From: Xanthostigma xanthostigma
Lineage: Eukaryota > Arthropoda > Insecta > Raphidioptera > Raphidiidae
Length of the DNA: 64,000 bases
NCBI GenBank assembly: GCA_963575645.1
Contig: OY754466.1
Location: 14,982,001-15,046,000, forward strand
Direction of reading: 5' to 3'
Below the pieces are notes generated by a model that was not told where the DNA came from, ran no database searches, and worked only from the letters and a program-made list of their open reading frames with translations. Both the position numbers and the translations under genes were made by a program. Positions 22,290 through 33,744 of the stretch are shown piece by piece. Within the stretch, counting starts at the first letter, position 1, and the number at the start of each line of letters is the position of its first letter.

Positions 22290-22345
22290 TATTGTTTGGT
22301 TACGGGGCAAAATTTAATTACAGGGCGAAATTTAGTTACTAGAAT
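22290..22345 (-). repeat. GGGCGAAATTTAGTTAC repeat
   Basis: Two units of CAAAATTTAATTACAGGG-type sequence match, in inverted orientation, the four-unit array at 33745-33830. Flanking sequence (TCTGCCAGCCATTCCACG here, CGTGGAACGTCTGGCAGA there) is also shared, so they are two copies of one family. Confidence 0.6.
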
Positions 22346-22734
22346 TTTGCTTAATTTTATGTAATATGCAGCACATCTGCCAGCCATTCCACGATCGCTC
22401 AGATTTTTTGTAAATACACTCAGTACTAAACAACCGGTATATTTACAATATGTACTGTGTACCAATAATTTATTACCAATACATCGCTACTCAATGGCGT
22501 TCGGCAAGTTGTTAGCCTAAACTGCGTGATTCTAGAAAAAAATGACATTTTCTAAATTTGTGAATTATGATTTTCTTTACTTCTTTTGGCATGTTACGAA
22601 AAAACTAGTGTGACCTGTGCGAATTATTCGCACTAAATAAGTATAATAATTATCACTTTACAAAATTATTGTTTAAATATGATTTCAGGTATTCAATTCG
22701 TTTCTAACTTTGCACACTGCTTATAACGTTCTTC

Positions 22735-23010
22735 TTTTTGTTGTATTACAATATGAAGCTCAGATGACAGATCGAAGAAATATTTTACTAAAATTGTCAT
22801 ATAGCGTTGAGCTAAGCCGTCAGATGGCATCATGCAGCATTGCTGTGACGTTGTTCAGCGTTGCTCGCTGTTTCAAAATTAAAGCCGTTAGATGGCAGTA
22901 TGCAGTATTGTGTCTGTTGTATTACAATATGAAGGTCAGATGACAGATCGAAGTGTTGACGTTGTTTCAAAATTAAAGCCGTCAGATGGCAGACGTTGTT
23001 CAGCGTTGCT
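22735..23010 (+). repeat. Local duplication cluster
   Basis: GTTGTATTACAATATGAAG with TCAGATGACAGATCGAAG occurs at about 22739 and 22916. TTTCAAAATTAAAGCCGT with AGATGGCAG occurs at about 22870 and 22967. The duplicated blocks are interleaved rather than in simple tandem. Confidence 0.7.
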
Positions 23011-23314
23011 GTATTTTAATTAATTTACAAAAACAAAAGCAATAATAAATTTTTTAGTTGTCGATGTCAGTAGAGCAAGCAATTATCTGTAAAATGATAT
23101 ATAATTTATGTGGAGAAATTGTGAGGTTTTTTCTAAAAAGGGAGGCAAACATCTTTAACCTTAGCGTATTAATATAATTATGTGATGATGAGATTGAATT
23201 TTTACGATGCACGAGCACATTGGAACATCAAAATTAACAGAACGAAGTTGGTCGCAGAAAAAGGCTACTAACAGAATAGAGGCAGGGCCATTATTGCATG
23301 TGCGTAGCGTCTAA

Positions 23315-23720
23315 AGGCCGCTGCACACGAGGCTGGTTTTGCCGCTGGAATCGTTGTTGGGACTTGCGCTGGCTGCAAAGATAGAAATGACGTCACTGCG
23401 GGCTCGTGTGCGTGGTCACAAGATGGATTTCAAAATTTGAACCGGGGCTATTTTTCGTACTTGTTTTGAGAAAGAACCAATCAGGACGTGGGGGACATGG
23501 GCAAACGCCTACAAACAAACATGACGTCATAGTGTGTGTTCTGTTTCACTTTTGTTAGCATTCGAACTACTTATCACTGCGCGTGATCTACAAATTTAGC
23601 TTCAATAAACACATCGTGTGAAGCGAACACATAAAACCCATCACGAATACCGACGCTTAAAAACTGGCAGATAAATTTAAAGGAATCTAGCGGCACAACC
23701 AGCCTCGTGTGCAGCGGACT
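23315..23720. mobile_element. GCCGCTGCACACGAGG MITE, copy
   Basis: Ends AGGCCGCTGCACACGAGG and CCTCGTGTGCAGCGGACT, with TAA on the left side only. The interior shares GTGACGTCATT-like and GATGTTTGTTTGTAGGCG-related blocks with the copies at 25691 and 43923. Non-autonomous, about 406 bp. Confidence 0.75.
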
Positions 23721-24840
23721 ACCTGTTATTATTTTATTTCAAAAAATTATTTGTATGCAAATTAGTTTTAAATCACGCCAAAGAAATAACTGCGAACGTG
23801 CGTACATAAGTACAAGACTCCATTTTTCTTTTTCTTTTATAACTCGTCCTGCAGTATTTTTATTTGTAGTGTACTTGTGGGAGGTTTTTTGAAGATTTGA
23901 AATTGTAAACTTGGCACAGAATTCTTTTAGTTCGATATGCTTTTACTTAAAAAGGAACTTTTTTAAAACTACTCTAGAACTATTTGGCATGCTATCGCAA
24001 CTCGGTATTAAGCAAATGAAATGAAAATTTAATTTTAGACATTTCTTCAGTGAAACGCTACTGATGCTTCTTTGAACTCACAGTATATTAAGAATAATTG
24101 ACGAAGCATTCAACAAAAAGTTAACTTTAACTAAGTGATAACTCTCAACAAGTGAGCGGTATACTTAAATCCACTTAAATACAGATGCACGCCATTTTGA
24201 ACAACACATAAACACCCAAAAAATTATCTTTTTCGTTTAAAAAATTATAAGTTCAGTTATAATAGTGTGAGAAACTTTATACTAAAAAATTCAAGGAAAT
24301 ATATATATTTTTTTAACAGTAATTGCCGGAGATACACGAAATTGATTCATCAACGTACGATTTAAACAAGGAGCTTTATTATCAGATACATATTGTAAAC
24401 TATAGACGCTCGACAACAGAGACTATAAGTGTTTTAAAATATTATTTACTATAGTAGTATATAGTATATACCTAGGTTAGATTACGATAACTCGATGTGC
24501 AAAATATCCATTTGAAATACACAATTATTATTATTATTTTTTTTTTATTGTGACAAAACAAAAAAAACAATTATGTGCTTCAACCCTGGGGTTATTAGCA
24601 CTACTAAATATGAATTTCAAAAGGTAAGTACATTTAACATTTACAGTAAGATATTGTTAATAAGGTAAGTATTCGTTATATTTTTTTTAGGATCTGTGAT
24701 GATTCCAGGAATGATAATAAGTAATTTATTTGTTTTCTTCAGTGTTATCTAGGATATTTTTAAATAACATAAATTATATATAACAGTAGGTATTATTAGC
24801 CGTTTTAAGTACGGAAAATTGATTTTATAATTTTTTTTTT
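23721..24840. other. Unassigned AT-rich DNA
   Basis: No gene or repeat partner was recognised. Confidence 0.4.
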
Positions 24841-25077
24841 GAGCAGTGAAAAGGCGGAGGCGTTTGGGGGGGAGTTCTTTAAAAAGCAATTACAGGGTCA
24901 TGTCGATGCGATGGCGTTTTTTTTTTTGCGGAGTGAAAAGGGGAAGGCGTCTGGGGGGAGTTCTTTAAAAAACAATTACGGGGTCGTGTAGGTATAATAA
25001 ACAATTACGGGGCCGTGACGATGTGATGGTGTTTTTTGCGCAGTGAAAATGGGAGGGCGTTTGGGGGGAGTTTTTTT
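24841..25077 (+). repeat. ~100-bp G-rich minisatellite
   Basis: GCAGTGAAAAGGCGGAGGCG followed by TTTGGGGGGGAGTTCTTTAA and CAATTACAGGGTC is repeated about 2.5 times (24843, 24930, 25039), separated by T runs. One unit carries an extra duplicated AACAATTACGGGG segment. Confidence 0.8.
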
Positions 25078-25687
25078 AGTATACATAGTGAGATAGTAAT
25101 ACAGTAATTCTACACCAGTTATGACGTGTATATGTGATTTCTGATTGGTTAGATTAAAAAAATGACAGGGAAGGACGAAAAGTTTTTACGTATTTTTGAG
25201 GATGAATAATCCGAAAAGTTTTTTTTTTTGGAACGTCAAAATTAAGGGTTTTCTATGACTTAAAAAAAAGTCAAAATTTGGGCACATCGAGTTATCGTAA
25301 GTACTATGTTCAAAATTAAAGTTCAAAAATAAAAATTGTTCATTCAAATCAATTATAACGCTTTAATTAATTAAAAACCCATTTTACCTAATTAAATTGC
25401 ATAACTCATTAAACTCTATCGCATAATGAAAAAAACAGAAAAGGTATTGAAACAAAATATTAGCATTCATTTAATTAGAGCTGATACAAAAAGATACAAA
25501 GTATCGATTCGTCCCTGCTAATTAATTAAAATGTCCTATAAAATAAGTGCTCTGCCCAATTAGAATTCGCCTTTAGGTCTCGGATCGCCGCACATGTGCA
25601 ATATTAATATCACATGAAGTAAACAATCCACTGTTGCCAACTTTAAGCAGTTGATGTATTTCGAATTTGTCAATGTAAATTATTATC
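25078..25687. other. Unassigned stretch
   Basis: No recognisable gene. Runs such as TTAATTAATTAAAA occur but no structure was supported. Confidence 0.4.
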
Positions 25688-25690
25688 TAA

Positions 25691-26127
25691 AGGCCGCTGC
25701 ACACGAGGCTAGAAACGCTGCAAGATTCCTTGCTAGATTTGCCTACTAGTTTTCTAGCGCTGGTTTTCTTGATTGCTGTTAAGTGCTCGCTTCACACGAG
25801 ACTATTTTTCAAACGTGTTTTGTGGATAGATCTGGTGCGCGCGCAGTGACAGTTCGAATATAAACACAGAGAAAAACGTGTCTGTTGTCCGGCTCTGAGC
25901 AGAATGAAGCCATGTTGGTTTGTGGGCGTTTGTTCAAGTGCCCACGTGACAAGATACTGCTTCCTGGCTGGTTCTTGCTCATACCTAGCAACAAATATAG
26001 TTGGGAAAATAGCCGTTGTTCTAATTTTAAAACCTATCTTGTGAGCTAGCAGGCCAGCCCGCAGTGACGTCATTTCCAGCTTCGTACCCAGCCTAGCAGC
26101 TCGCATTACTCCTAGCAGCATATCTAG
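25691..26127. mobile_element. GCCGCTGCACACGAGG MITE, right end lost
   Basis: It starts with TAA and AGGCCGCTGCACACGAGG and carries the family's inner blocks (GGTGCGCGCGCAGTGACAG, CCACGTGACAAGATACTG, AGTGACGTCATTTCCAG). The last 15-20 bp expected after TCTAGCC are missing. The 109-codon minus-strand frame at 25792-26121 is only MITE sequence, as the same block is non-coding in other copies. Confidence 0.75.
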
Positions 26128-26171
26128 CCATATTGATGGACGACTTTTTTGGCGCTTTCCAATTTTCTTGA

Positions 26172-26337
26172 TTAATAAATAATAATAATGCGTTTACCGT
26201 CCGTTTCTCGACTTTATGTCAGACAGACGCCATTCGCACCATTACTATTTTCCGGCTGTTACACTTCCCTTTATTTTCTACATTTTTTTTTCAACTTCAA
26301 CTAATTAATAGCAATGGGCGTACGAAGGAATTTTAAT
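26172..26337 (-). mobile_element. SINE 3' fragment
   Basis: The reverse complement matches the last ~165 bp of the SINE at 21483 (TTCTCGACTTTATGTC, GACGCCATTCGCACCATTAC) and ends in the ATTATT tail. The tRNA head is missing, as in a 5'-truncated insertion. Confidence 0.75.
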
Positions 26338-26582
26338 ATATTCTCGATAATAAAAATTATTTCCGTAAATAACAAATTACTATCTCTAAGTGATTTTATA
26401 TCTACGTAATGATATCTATAACACGAAGTTATATCACCGTTGTTCCTATAACTCGAATTCGAAAAAATCTTTTGGTATATTATTAGCACTGTTTGCCAAC
26501 ACGACTGACATTTGCGGCAAATATCACTGTACTCTAACAATAGCCTTTGCAAAGGAACCACAGGCCGACTTATGAGTAGGTA
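26338..26582. other. Unassigned stretch
   Basis: No recognisable feature. Confidence 0.4.
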
Positions 26583-26825
26583 CTATCGGCCCGGTCCGGT
26601 TTCGCCTGAATTTGTAGATTGCCACCGTTTTTTTCGTCGACTTACGTTGCAAAATCGATCTCCACGAAAAGCGCGTTTATTTGAACGCGATAATATATTG
26701 CCTATGTTCATCCTGAAAGTCCATTCTAAATATTGGTGAAAACATTTTTGAAAACGGATCAGTAGTTTCAGAGATTACCTCCTACATCCAAACTTTACCT
26801 CTTCATAATATTAGTAAAGATACTA
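26583..26825 (-). mobile_element. Helitron-like repeat copy
   Basis: From CGGCCCGGTCCGGTTTCGCC through CCACCGTTTTTTTCGTCGAC to CTTTACCTCTTCATAATATT, it matches 63424-63640 over its full length and 43087-43537 in inverted form. Confidence 0.7.
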
Positions 26826-26832
26826 TGTTTGC

Positions 26833-27166
26833 TAGAGCTGTAACAAACCGTATGTATTCGTTAATCGTTATTGAGTAACGGGTACATTGTCTGACTCGAA
26901 GTAACGAATCGTTGTTTACAAATTCATTTCGTTACTCGCATTTGTCGTATCAATGTCAGTTCGACTCGTTTGATGCGGTTATACGTTATACGAACGAAGT
27001 CATACGTATGCGACGCGCCTCGATGCGATGGTACATACTTGATGCTGTTACTACACGATTGTATGAAAAGTAACGAGTAACGTAACGATACAAAAGTAAC
27101 AGGTACTGGTTCTTTAAGTAACGAATACATACGGTTACACAATTTCTCGTTACTTTTACAGCTCTA
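26833..27166. mobile_element. hAT MITE, copy 2 (8-bp TSD)
   Basis: Ends TAGAGCTGTAAC and TACAGCTCTA are flanked by the perfect duplication ATGTTTGC. The interior is collinear with 10969-11319, with small deletions. No gene is inside; the overlapping minus-strand frames here are by-products of GTAACGA-rich sequence. Confidence 0.9.
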
Positions 27167-27174
27167 ATGTTTGC

Positions 27175-28216
27175 ATGGGACACGCTTTAACTTTAATGAT
27201 TTAAAAATATGTACCTATCTCTTCAAATACATAACGTATATAAATGAAATGTACTTCTTTGTGTTTGTGATAATGGTTTCTGATAGGGATCATTTATTTT
27301 ACGATCTGATTCTTTAGAGTTGCGACTTCGACTGTAAATTCGAGCCCAGAAAAATTCTTAAACTCGAATCGATATTTCTATTCCCATCGAGAAAATGTTC
27401 GCCTCGCCGGCAACATTATTTAACTGTAAAATAGAAACGTTAAGAAAGCTCGCGTTTTTAAATAAAGTAACGTCATTTAGTTTCTACGGATTTTACTCTC
27501 ACTTTCAACCAATGGAAAATTCTTTTGACAACGTTTAACCTCAAATAATAAAGGTTTCAGAATGTTCTATGACTGCCATGAAGTGAGAATGAAGGATAAC
27601 GTTGAAAATACATGAGTCGATTAGTCTCGTCAGGTTGAAAATACACGACTTGCGTTGTAATAGTAAAATCGTAAATCCAGTGTTTTGATTCTCAATTTGG
27701 CAGCACTGTGGTACACATTGAAAAGACATAAACATATTGCAATACCAACTGTTTACTTGTATATAATAATATTGTTGTACCAGTAAGCATCATCAGCAAT
27801 ATGAAATATTTCTCAACCTTTACAAAACATTATCTTGTTTACTTTTTTTTTTATTTCATATATTATGCAGATTTACGTTATTGCAGAAAGAATCGATTTC
27901 CATATAAGGTATTAATTTCAATACGATTATTTTTTTCGATAAAAAATATACTTACGACAGCATTCGTTAAATTACAATCTACAATAAATTCTTCTATAAA
28001 ATGTGCACATTCGATAACTTGAACCGCAGCTGACGAGCGTCTATAATCTATCTAACGAAAACTTGCTTCTCATGGTTTTGAATGTGTCATTACGAGCAAA
28101 ACCAACATTCACGCAAGCAAGGACAAGGGCGAAAGTTAGTGAATCATAAATATAAAAAAATATAGTTATGTACCTACTTCATGTTGGGACACCATTACAG
28201 CTAGGGTTATTTAGAC
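27175..28216. other. Unassigned stretch
   Basis: No coding exon with splice signals or repeat partner was recognised. Confidence 0.4.
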
Positions 28217-28219
28217 TTA

Positions 28220-28429
28220 GGCCTAGTTTATATGAGAGGCGTTCAACGCGCGTTGGCCCAACGCGCGTTTACAGTTTCTATACAATTGTATAGGACTGTT
28301 TATATGATAACGCGCGTTCAACGCGCCACCAACGCGCGTTATCATATAAACAGTCCTATACAATTGTATAGAAACTGTAAACGCGCGTTGGGCCAACGCG
28401 CGTTGAACGCCTCTCATATAAACTAGACC
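28220..28429. mobile_element. Palindromic MITE, PIF/Harbinger-like
   Basis: Arms 28220-28318 and 28331-28429 are inverted copies differing at about one of 99 positions, around a 12-bp loop. TTA flanks both sides. The tips read GGYCTAGTTTATATGAGAGG. Each arm holds repeated AACGCGCGTT motifs. Two nearly identical 64-codon frames on opposite strands simply reflect the palindrome. Confidence 0.9.
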
Positions 28430-28640
28430 TTAGAATAAATTGAAAATCCAATTGATACTGGTACCGGGTTTCGGATTATGACCGGGAAATTGGGAGTTTG
28501 TAATTAAAGAAGCTATGGAAACGCTATATTAGTGTAATAAAAAATAGTTCCAAAAGAAAAACAGCATCTACTGCTTATCAAGCTGGGAAATAGCCTTGCT
28601 TGACTGTAATAAAAAGAGGTAAAAAAAACATTCAGTTAAA

Positions 28641-28892
28641 CGCTTTTATTGTACAATTGATACTAAAAAATAAATATGAGTCACCATTGGGGGCTTTGAT
28701 TAAACTAAAATAAAATCGTGGAGGGCATTTATAGTTACATTATGGTCGAAGAAGACAGTCGAAAGCTAAATATGATTTCCAATCTCAAACAAATGTCCTC
28801 CACGATTTTATTTTAGTTTAATCAAAGCCTCCTATGGTGACTCACATTTATTTTCTAGTTTTTAATACATTATCGATTGCACAATAAAAGCG
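28641..28892. mobile_element. Inverted-repeat element
   Basis: Arms 28641-28730 and 28790-28892 share ACGCTTTTATTGTACAATTG, TGAGTCACCAT and GGCTTTGATTAAACTAAAAT. The right arm has about 10 extra bases. The ~60-bp loop is unrelated. No transposase; the superfamily was not determined. Confidence 0.8.
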
Positions 28893-30221
28893 TTCTTAAA
28901 TTTTTTAGTATGCTTTATTAAAAGTGCGATTTGCATCCGGACGAAAGCCGGACCGGTCAGTTAGTTAGTTAGTGTATATTGTCATTGGAATTAAAAACCG
29001 TTTAACTTAAAAAACTTTTTTACCTATTTCATTTTTAAGTTTTAAGATAAGATAAGATTTTATTGTCACATTATAAAAGTAAGTTACAATTTTACATATT
29101 TTTATATACTGGTTCCTTATTAATTACCGAGGGGAATAAGCTGAATGCTATAACTTGAAAGTTGTTTATTAGTAGTCTTATGCGTTATCATTATTATTTT
29201 TTTTTATATAGTGAAAAGTTAAGTTTTTAGTGTGCTTTATTAAGAGTGCAATTTGCAACCGATTTGTCAACGGAACTACATACCTATGCAACATTTCAAC
29301 TCAATCGGAGAACGGGAAGTAGTTGAAAAAGCTGTCCCAAGATTTGAAACAAAGGAACGCAGAAACAAAGAAATATACGGAGCCAAGCTAAATAAAAGCG
29401 TTTAAAAACTTATTATACGGTGGAGTCGAAGTCTCCACCAATAATGTTGTACACGAGCGGGGCGCAGCCCCTCGAAGCAAGGTTACAATAAAATGAATCC
29501 ATAAGCAAAGATCTTCAAGTTTTAAACAAGTTTTTAAAATAACATATACGATTTAATAATTATATCCGCGGGAAAAGGCTATATAACATTGTTTAATCTC
29601 AATCGTATGCGAAATCGCCGGTAGCGGCTAGTAAATAGATACTATATTATTCAATCCCAGGCTTACAGTGAAGCAGCATATATTGTCAGAAGTAGATAAT
29701 TTTTAGAACAAATATAACGGTAAAATTTAAAAGTCAACCAACAATAAAATAACATGATAGAAAATTAATAAATAATAAAATGTGCCGCTTATATTAAATT
29801 GGGAAGTATAAGTGTATCAGTCACTACCTTGAATAAATACAGTACATATTATAGTAAGGTACAGTAATTAATCAAAATTATTCTGTTACGTATATGTTTT
29901 ATATCGTTTCGGATATTCTGATTTGAAAATTATAGATGTACAAACAATCTAATTGTTCTTTCCTTGAACTTTGAAATAATATAACAGTGGAGTATTACGC
30001 TATTGCAAGGTGACACATTTTAAAAACACGCCATTCAAATTATATTAATTATGATGAGTTAACTTTCTGACTAAATTATTATCTGCGGGTTATAAACTAA
30101 CGATTTATGAAAATTTCTAATGCGTTCGGTCATTTTTGTTAAGACCATAAACTGCTACGGTGATCTAGTCGGAAATATATACCTATTTTCTATTTATTGT
30201 TTTTAATAATAAATCTCGTTG
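28893..30221. other. Repeat-fragment-rich, otherwise unassigned
   Basis: Helitron-like 3' ends are visible at about 28937-28960 (ACGAAAGCCGGACCGGTCAG) and 29606-29634 (GAAATCGCCGGTAGCGGCTA). An AAGATAAGATAAGATTTTAT block at 29044 resembles the flank of a LINE. No gene was recognised. Confidence 0.45.
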
Positions 30222-30640
30222 ACCAAGCGGTATAGCGTAGTGGTGAGAGCACTAGACTCTCATTCGGGAGGTACTATGGGTTCGAATCCCGGCGGGGGGC
30301 AGATATAACTGGGACTTTTTCCTGCTGCATATCGCCGAAAAACAGTAATTCCTATACCGGCCATCTTGTTAAGGTTTTCCATGGTTTCCCTCAATAATTC
30401 CAGATAAATATTGAGATGGTTCCTAATTCAAGGCCTGTCAAACTCCTATGCTCATTTGGCTACCTTATCCTAATGTCCCAAAATTCCTTCATTCGCCCAT
30501 TGCTAAGAATTAGTTGAAGTTGAAAAAATGTACAGAAATTAACGGGAAGTGTGATAGAAGGAAAATAGTAATGGCGCGAATGTCGTCTGTTATGACATAA
30601 AGTCGAGAAACGCACGTTAAACGTATAATAATAATTATTA
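30222..30640 (+). mobile_element. tRNA-headed SINE, copy 2
   Basis: Same head (TATAGCGTAGTGGTGAGAGC, B box GGTTCGAATCC) and body as 21483-21880, ending AAACGTATAATAATAAT. Target duplications are not clear here. Confidence 0.8.
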
Positions 30641-31440
30641 TTAATTTATTTTTAAATAGACTACCTCTACCTATTTAACCAATTACAGTATCAATAGAAT
30701 TAAAATCTAAAATATGACGACATTTTTCTTTGTCAAAAAAGATACTGTTTTTCCATGCATGTATTCTATAGAGTATAGAGTATAGATATTTAAAATAGAT
30801 GTTTATGGTGCTATTCTGTACAGTGTTGTTGATTTTCTGTCACTTCCTAACAAATTTAACATTACATAAGTTAAAGTGAGACAGAAATGTAACAGATGTT
30901 ACAGAGAATAGCGTCAATATAGTTTATAAAGAAGTATTATTTAAATTTTATATAAGAGGTCATTTAAAGTACTAAAATACAATACAAATAATACAGTAGA
31001 ACTTTAACTGATCGGCGTTCTATACTATAGAGTTACATACGTTTCTTAAAGCACTGGTCCTCAGCGTTCATAGAGCTTTGCAATGATTCAAAAGAAAATC
31101 TCTTAAAAACTCACGATATTTATGTATTAAGTTTGAAAGTTGTCTGTTGTAGCCAAACTTTAAGTACATAAGTACGTACATAGGGTACTTTTGTTCAGCA
31201 ACGTTTGGGTTTTTGTCAAAATTGACATTCGTTTCCATCAGGAATAAGTATAGGTAAACACAAAAATTACAATTTTTGGATTTGGAATCTATCCTGACAC
31301 ATGGCACCATAAAATTTAAAGATTAATAGATTATGTATCTAGTGCGTAAATTATAATTTTATGACGCAGTGTTACAATATGGTAAAATGAGCATCCAACA
31401 AGTTTTAAGTCACACAATTCATAAAATAATACCTTTATAG
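30641..31440. other. Unassigned stretch
   Basis: A short pogo-like end remnant lies at about 30994-31024 (CAGTAGAACTTTAACTGATC). The 80-codon minus-strand frame at 31068-31310 has no recognisable domain and no splice context I trust. Confidence 0.4.
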
Positions 31441-31945
31441 TATTTTTTGCTCGTATAAAATAGCTGATTTTCACTTAATTTTAAAACTTTTTGACAGTTC
31501 GATTTTAAGCAAGATAACTTCTGATTCTAGACTGCGTTCAATTCTCTCGCTGTTAGACTATAGACATACATGTATATTTATTTCGCATAAAGCACCATAA
31601 CAGGTTTATTAATAAAAAGTTTTCAAAATTTGTTTTAAAAAATATTATTTATTTTAGTACGACTACGTTTATTTTATTATACGCAACTTTACGGTTCTAG
31701 TGTTTAAATGTGTTTCACGGCCATTTATACAGGCATGAAAAGCAGCTATTTTTTACGAGGGTGTGCAAAAACATTTTTTATAGGTTCTGACAATTTGAAT
31801 ATATTAAGGTTAGTAACCGGCTAGAGTGGATGTTGAAAATATTCCCCCCAGTTTTATTTTCAGGTTGGTACCTTGATTAAGTCCAGAGAAATTCGACTGT
31901 GACAGACATACGGACGGACAAACGAGTGTAAGGGTTCCGTTTTTT
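31441..31945. repeat. Old lepidopteran interspersed repeat
   Basis: ACAGACATACGGACGGACA followed by AGGGTTCCGTTTTTTTC is a combination I associate with the 3' part of common moth and butterfly repeats. Boundaries are uncertain. Confidence 0.4.
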
Positions 31946-32142
31946 TCTTTTAGATCAAAGCCGTAACTAGAGCGGTGCTCAGGCACAGGGCGCAGACCCT
32001 GGAGGGGCACAGAAACGACCATACCAGAACGTCACACCCGGCGCATAAAAAGCACTGATTTAGATGAAGGAACGGGACCCTCAAAACGACATTAACGCGA
32101 AATCCCAGGCACCTAAATGCCAGAAAATTAAACAAAACTTAC

Positions 32143-32340
32143 TTTAATCATTTCAACAGCCGATCCTTTACGAAATAAATCCAATTAATTCTCACACTTC
32201 ACAATCACTTTTAAAATATAAAAACAGATTAATTTTCAATTACACACACTAATATAAAAATCGACAATAAACACCGCACATATTTAAATAAAACATTAAT
32301 AACACTAATGATTATCACTAAAGAACAACTGCAAAGCTCA
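32143..32340 (-). CDS. Candidate first exon of the pico-like gene
   Basis: Read on the minus strand this is a 5'UTR-like stretch ending GTTGAAATGATTAAA then GTAAGT (32137-32142), a consensus donor. Only the last nine bases (32143-32151, Met-Ile-Lys) would be coding. Joined to the exon at 19607 it gives ATG ATT AAA ATG GAT AGA, in frame, and leaves AAA before the second ATG, a good insect start context. An initiator-like GCAGTTG lies near 32330. The 5' boundary is a guess and could be up to 120 bp further out. Two short upstream frames are present. It could instead be an unrelated or chance donor; a 5' RNA read would decide. Confidence 0.4.
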
Positions 32341-32495
32341 CATGACACAGAAACGACCAGCTGACCGAAGTATCGAGTTACTATCGAGTATCAACCAGTA
32401 AGTTACTACGTGCTCACACCGCGAACCAGTCAAGACTAAAGTGCCTGATTCATTTCTGACTTCACTATTTCTTGTTAACTATTATTTACACTTTA

Positions 32496-33166
32496 CAGAG
32501 TGTTTCAAAAGTAACAATTTTAAACTGACAAATAGAAATGCAAGGCTAAACAATGAATACAAAATAGCGTTTGTTAAATCTTTAGATGCTGCGTGAGTCA
32601 TTTCGTTCAGCAGTGTAACGTAACGTAAAACGGCACGTTCAGGAGTGGGGCAGATGAGTAGATAGCGGGGATTTGCTGGCGGATAGTGCTAATAACTCGA
32701 TCGGCACGCCCCTTTCTGTTCAGTGTTTACTTAGTTTCATTTCAGACGCGTGATATTTACATTACTTGATTACCAAGTACCGCAATCCATTGTAGCCATG
32801 TGCTAGAGAGAGATAACAATGAAATCGACCCAAGATGGTTGACTAAAGAAAATGATTTTAAGTCTTACATGTTCCTAGTAACATTTACTTTACGTTGCAA
32901 TTCAAAAAAAATCACAACTTAACATTACAATAACATTTACACAATTTTAGATTTTTATAATTTGGGTAATGTCGGTACCTATGTATTTTTGAATATGAAA
33001 ATGATTATTTGTCATCGATTTTGGAACTTATCTTTTTTTCTCTAGTTAGGAACATTTTTATATATTTTAAGTGAATCGTATGCCCCAAAATGGTGGGCTA
33101 TTAAAGTACTTTATCTTAACCCTAAAACTAGTCATTTATATCTTACATGTTCTTTGAAACACTGTG
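32496..33166. mobile_element. TIR element upstream of candidate exon
   Basis: Ends CAGAGTGTTTCAAAAGT and TTTGAAACACTGTG with TA on both sides. The 671-bp body has no transposase frame. The target type fits Tc1/mariner-like elements, but the TIRs are short, so the class is tentative. Confidence 0.5.
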
Positions 33167-33690
33167 TATATAGATACACTAAAAGTGGGAGGGAATAATA
33201 ATTTTTTGTTTACATAATAAAAATGATAACGAGAAGGAAAAAAACAGTTATAATAAAATTATAAAGGTTTGATGCAACACTTCAGAAGTTATAGTCTTTT
33301 TAATAGAATAACGTACAATCTATATCTAAATGCCTATAGCCACTGCTCATATCTCTATCTAAAAAAATAAAATCAGATCTTTCTAAGAACACGTTAGCAA
33401 TTAGGAACAACATTCTCCTTAGTTCTCTCCCTTATGCCCGATTTTGTCACTACAGGAAAAGTTATGAATAAGATTGCTAAGTTCCATACGTCCGGATTTT
33501 TCTAGACATGACCAAGATTCTAAAACTTCTAACGGGACGAAATTGTCATATGTGATAAAAAAAATATAGTTTCATGATAATTAATTATATTCAATTCGAA
33601 TCCATTTGAAGAGGATTCGACTCAGCTTTGATACCTAAAGCAACTATAGTCGTTCTTGCAGAATACGAGTACCGTCAGTACACTAAAAAA
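33167..33690. other. Unassigned stretch
   Basis: No gene or repeat partner recognised. Confidence 0.4.
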
Positions 33691-33744
33691 ATTAGGAGCC
33701 GTCGTGGAACGTCTGGCAGATTTGGAACATTTTAAGCGAAATTC

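Noticed and set aside
25792..26121. 109-codon minus-strand frame
   Set aside because: It falls wholly in a MITE whose other copies have indels breaking this frame, and it has no domain signature.
28223..28426. Two 64-codon frames on opposite strands with nearly the same protein
   Set aside because: They are the direct consequence of a near-perfect palindrome.
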